DNA of 9,125 nucleotides, taken from the NCBI GenBank assembly GCA_025963265.1, contig JAOPUY010000627.1, positions 1 through 9,125 of the forward strand, in the 5' to 3' direction. Position numbers and translations under genes: made by a program. This stretch comes from Frankiales bacterium (GTDB lineage: Bacteria > Actinomycetota > Actinomycetes > Mycobacteriales > Jatrophihabitantaceae). Positions 6,891 through 9,125 of this stretch are shown here, piece after piece (position 1 is the stretch's first letter; each line of letters begins with the position of its first letter). The notes under the pieces are model-generated. The model was not told the DNA's origin, did no database searches, and worked only from the letters and a program-made list of their open reading frames with translations.

Positions 6891-7509
6891 ATTACTGATA
6901 TTGAAAGCAAGTCCACGCGGGGCGGAATCGATCACTGGAGCACTTGCTGAAAGCTTTGCTGCGAAATGGCTCGAGGCTAATCCCGACGCTATCGTAAACT
7001 GCCGAGACCTTGGTCCAGATAAGGTAGCCGGCCCGGACCAGGCATGGATTAGTGCCAACATGACCTCACCTGATGCTCGCAACGAGGACCAGCGTCAGCT
7101 TTTGGAGCAGTCCGATGGTTTCATTGAAGAGTTGCATCGTGCGACCCACATAGTCGTGGCATCGCCAATGTACAATTTTTCGATGCCGTGGAACCTCAAG
7201 GCCTATGTCGACAATATCGTTCGCATCGACAAAACCTTCTCTTTCTCTCCCGAAGCAGGCTTTGGCCCATTGGTCTCCGGCGACAAAAAGCTGTTGCTTA
7301 TCTGGTCTGGCGCCGGCGATTACTCGCCAGGAACTGCGTTGGCGGCATTCGATTTCCTAACACCGTATATTCGCGGGGTCTTCGCGTTCCTTGGTGTGAC
7401 GAACTTTTCTGAAATTGCCGCAGGTAATCAATTTGCATCGCCGGATGTCGCTGCGGCCGCCGTGGCAACTTCTCGCATGAAACTTTCACTACTAAGCCCG
7501 GCTTGGTAA
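6883..7509 (+). CDS. FMN-dependent azoreductase/quinone reductase (AzoR family)
   Basis: This 208-residue flavodoxin-fold protein matches AzoR: SPRG (10-13) at the FMN phosphate site, SPMYNFSMPWNLKAYVD (94-110) as the family signature around the isoalloxazine, and SGAGDY (142-147) near the second flavin contact. The length is typical. The family reduces azo dyes and, probably more relevantly, quinones by two electrons using NADH or NADPH, protecting against thiol-reactive quinones. In this operon it could reduce quinones or quinone methides made by the VAO-family enzyme, or supply reduced flavin to the halogenase; both are inferences. ATG at 6883 has AAGGG (6873-6877) just upstream and overlaps the amidase stop by 8 bases. 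It is followed by 110 bases without a gene and then the antiporter. Confidence 0.85.
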   Translation: MSELLILKASPRGAESITGALAESFAAKWLEANPDAIVNCRDLGPDKVAGPDQAWISANMTSPDARNEDQRQLLEQSDGFIEELHRATHIVVASPMYNFSMPWNLKAYVDNIVRIDKTFSFSPEAGFGPLVSGDKKLLLIWSGAGDYSPGTALAAFDFLTPYIRGVFAFLGVTNFSEIAAGNQFASPDVAAAAVATSRMKLSLLSPAW

Positions 7510-7536
7510 CTCCACCTTTTCATCGGACTTCTTGAA

Positions 7537-7552
7537 GGCGACGCGAGTCGCC
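7537..7552 (+). other. GNRA-capped hairpin between quinone reductase and antiporter genes
   Basis: GGCGAC (7537-7542) and GTCGCC (7547-7552) form a perfect 6-base-pair stem closed by GCGA, a stable GNRA tetraloop. There is no T-run directly after it (the nearest, TTTTT, starts about 19 bases later at 7571), so it is not a classical Rho-independent terminator. It may stabilise the 3' end of the upstream message or attenuate read-through into the antiporter gene. The rest of 7510-7619 shows no gene and no convincing promoter. Confidence 0.45.
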
Positions 7553-7619
7553 CTCCAACCGCCATCTCTGTTTTTCGATTTCGGAGAGCGCCACGTTTAT
7601 CAACGAGCAATTACGCCTA

Positions 7620-8894
7620 ATGAGCATTAAGCATACCGAAGAGATTCTCACCTCCGTACTTTTGCAACTAATTGTTATTTTGCCCGCGGCACGTGTGATG
7701 GGCAACTTGGCGCACAAAGCCGGTCAAGCTCGTGCGGTAGGCGAGATCGTGGCAGGACTGATGTTGGGGCCTTCGTTGTTCGGCTATTTCATGCCTGGAA
7801 TTTCATCAGCGTTATTCACTGTGCACACCGGCATGCCGATGCAGGTTCTCAGTCAAATTGGGCTTATTTTGCTGATGTTTCAGATTGGCTGCGACTTTGA
7901 ATTTGACCATCTCAAACGGAAGCGCAACCGGCGAGCTGTTGTGCTTATAGCTTTCAGCAGCGTTGTGTTGCCGTTGTGCGTGGGCTTTGCCATCGGCTGG
8001 TTCAGCCAACCAACCCTGGCGCCCGAAGTCGATCCGATAGTTTATTCGCTCTTCGTCAGTATTGCTCTTGCTATCACCGCGGTTCCGGTCCTGGGCCGGA
8101 TTCTGCGAGAATTTGATCTGACCCGTAGCGAAGTAGGTGTCGTTGCGATATCGGCTGCGGCAATTAATGACGCTATCGGCTGGGTCCTGTTGGCAGTGGT
8201 CACGGCGATTGCATCGTCGGGGTTTTCCTGGAGTTCGCTCGCGCTTCAAATTACCGGTCTTGCTGTGTTCGGTCTGTTCCTCGCTCTGATCGGTTCACGG
8301 CTTGTAGGCTGGATGCACCGGGCAATGCCGATGGTCGATGATGTACTGCCGCCGACAATGATGGTGATCGTGTTGGTTGCGATCTTCGCTAGCGGTATTG
8401 TTACCGAGAAGCTTGGGATCTTTACGATTTTTGGTGGATTCGTCTTCGGCTTGCTGTTTCATCGGTACCCGCGCTTTGTTGCTGCGTGGCAATCGCAGGT
8501 CGGTCGGTTCGTCCTGGTGTTTTTTCTGCCGATATTTTTCACCTATACGGGTTTGCGGACCAATATCCTGGGGCTCTCCACGCCCACCGACTGGATATGG
8601 GGCGTGGTGATCTTTGCCGGTGCCACGATGGCGAAAGTGGTGCCAGTCTATTTCTCGGCAAAAATGACAGGGTTCTCCAATTCCCAGTCGGGCATGCTGG
8701 GGATTCTTATGAACACGCGAGCGCTGATGGAGCTGATCGTCCTGAACGTTGGCTATTCTCTCGGGTTTATTCCGCAGAACGTCTTTACGATGTTGGTGTT
8801 GATGGCGATTGGAACAACTATTCTTACCGGTCCAGTACTGCGAGTCCTCCTAAAGGCCGCTGGGTTACGCGTCGATCGTTTTCGCGAAGCGTGA
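7620..8894 (+). CDS. CPA2-type cation:proton antiporter (Kef-like membrane domain only)
   Basis: This 424-residue membrane protein has about 12 hydrophobic segments. CPA2 signatures are GEIVAGLMLGPSLFG (41-55), AITAVPVLGRIL (151-162), the Asn183-Asp184 ion-site pair in INDAIGW, FFLPIFFTYTGLRTN (301-315) and NTRALMELIVLN (365-376). It would exchange Na+ or K+ for H+ across the inner membrane. Kef proteins carry a C-terminal RCK (TrkA-N) nucleotide and glutathione-sensing domain; this one ends about 12 residues after its last membrane helix and lacks it, so it is not a glutathione-gated Kef as such. The ATG at 7620 is the only usual start after the upstream in-frame TGA at 7533. Its ribosome site is poor, with GGAG lying about 33 bases away, so expression may be weak or depend on the upstream hairpin and read-through. 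Its place after a quinone reductase echoes KefF-KefC pairs. Confidence 0.85.
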   Translation: MSIKHTEEILTSVLLQLIVILPAARVMGNLAHKAGQARAVGEIVAGLMLGPSLFGYFMPGISSALFTVHTGMPMQVLSQIGLILLMFQIGCDFEFDHLKRKRNRRAVVLIAFSSVVLPLCVGFAIGWFSQPTLAPEVDPIVYSLFVSIALAITAVPVLGRILREFDLTRSEVGVVAISAAAINDAIGWVLLAVVTAIASSGFSWSSLALQITGLAVFGLFLALIGSRLVGWMHRAMPMVDDVLPPTMMVIVLVAIFASGIVTEKLGIFTIFGGFVFGLLFHRYPRFVAAWQSQVGRFVLVFFLPIFFTYTGLRTNILGLSTPTDWIWGVVIFAGATMAKVVPVYFSAKMTGFSNSQSGMLGILMNTRALMELIVLNVGYSLGFIPQNVFTMLVLMAIGTTILTGPVLRVLLKAAGLRVDRFREA

Positions 8895-9026
8895 CGCTGA
8901 CGTTGCGACGGAAGCTTGCCTCTGTAAGTACCCGCTACCGCACACCAGCGCGGCAGCGGCCTTGTTGGCAATTCCAGGCTCAACACCGCCGTCTACAGAA
9001 CCTAAACAATGAACGGAAACTCCGCC
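8865..9026 (-). pseudogene. Possible ribulose-phosphate 3-epimerase C-terminal remnant
   Basis: One minus frame is open from 9026 to the TAA at 8865-8867 and has no plausible start codon. Its middle (8922-8996) reads VDGGVEPGIANKAAA, then ALVCGSGYLQ, close to the end of ribulose-phosphate 3-epimerases and their relatives (xVDGGV, a run of alanines, then GADxLVxGSxxF), but with the residues between the alanine run and ALV shortened. Third codon positions are mostly G or C. It overlaps the last 30 bases of the antiporter gene and the end of the neighbouring minus gene in another frame, so if real it is a decayed fragment. The stretch is short and chance resemblance is a real possibility. Confidence 0.3.
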
Positions 9027-9125
9027 TCAGGCAGCGGATCGCCGGAAGCGAGCCGGCCAACCAGCTCAGGATAGGGCGGAGACGTCTCACCGCCCCGGTC
9101 CACGTAGTGCGCGCCATCGCCGAGC
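9002..9125 (-). CDS. C-terminal end of an unidentified minus-strand gene
   Basis: On the minus strand a frame open from the window edge (first full codon ends at 9124) reads 40 residues to a TAG at 9002-9004. It has coding-like composition and a well-behaved end, with HYVDRGGETSPPYPELV followed by acidic and proline residues and FPFIV at the terminus. I do not recognise the family. The VDRG string recalls Ser/Thr phosphatases, but there it lies near the N-terminus, not 30 residues from the end. It converges on the antiporter gene with about 107 bases between their stops and probably marks the start of the resident chromosome or another unit on the right. Confidence 0.5.
   Translation of the reverse strand, partial: LGDGAHYVDRGGETSPPYPELVGRLASGDPLPEAEFPFIV

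Noticed and set aside
7537..7580. Rho-independent terminator after the azoreductase gene
   Set aside because: The stem is good but the T-run does not follow it directly, so the classical signal is incomplete; it is kept only as a hairpin.
9033..9125. Ser/Thr protein phosphatase motif (VDRG) in the minus-strand gene end
   Set aside because: In that family the motif lies near the N-terminus and is followed by more than 100 residues with GNHE; here the protein ends about 30 residues later.
1..9125. Insertion sequences, CRISPR arrays, tRNA genes or attachment sites
   Set aside because: No transposase reading, regularly spaced repeats, cloverleaf or flanking direct repeats could be seen by eye at either boundary.

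Overview
The window looks like an accessory biosynthetic locus from a GC-rich proteobacterium. Codon use and the best-matching protein families suggest the Burkholderiales, but this is inference, because no rRNA, tRNA or taxon-specific marker is present. Seven complete genes lie on the + strand (287-8894). A 3' gene fragment lies at the left edge and minus-strand material at the right edge.

Left edge (1-261): the C-terminal part of a DNA alkylation repair protein of the AlkC/AlkD HEAT-repeat class. It ends abruptly and degenerately 25 bases before the first cluster gene, so this looks like the junction of an inserted island. Core (287-7509): six tightly packed genes with gaps of 9, 11 and 21 bases and then overlaps of 4 and 8 bases, which reads as one transcription unit. 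The order is a FeeM-type N-acyl amino acid synthase, a class I SAM methyltransferase, a vanillyl-alcohol oxidase/4-cresol dehydrogenase family flavoprotein, a flavin-dependent halogenase with WxWxIP, an amidase-signature hydrolase, and an AzoR-type FMN azoreductase/quinone reductase. After a 110-base gap holding a GNRA-capped hairpin comes a CPA2 (Kef-like) cation:proton antiporter without an RCK domain (7620-8894). Right edge: an unidentified minus-strand gene end (9002-9125) and, in another minus frame, a short stretch resembling the end of a ribulose-phosphate 3-epimerase.

Working model (inference): the synthase joins a fatty acyl chain to an amino acid, most plausibly tyrosine. The product is a para-substituted phenol, which is the substrate type of the VAO/PCMH family. 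The flavoprotein would oxidise the benzylic position through a quinone methide, the halogenase would halogenate the ring, and the methyltransferase would cap the phenol, carboxylate or another hydroxyl. The amidase could cut the N-acyl bond, making the pathway reversible, self-protective or prodrug-like. The quinone reductase and antiporter would handle quinone or electrophile stress, or ion balance. A halogenated, oxidised and methylated N-acyl-tyrosine-like product from this gene combination is not one I recognise from described clusters, and it is the main reason to look closer. No acyl carrier protein, thiolation domain, regulator or dedicated flavin reductase is visible in the window.
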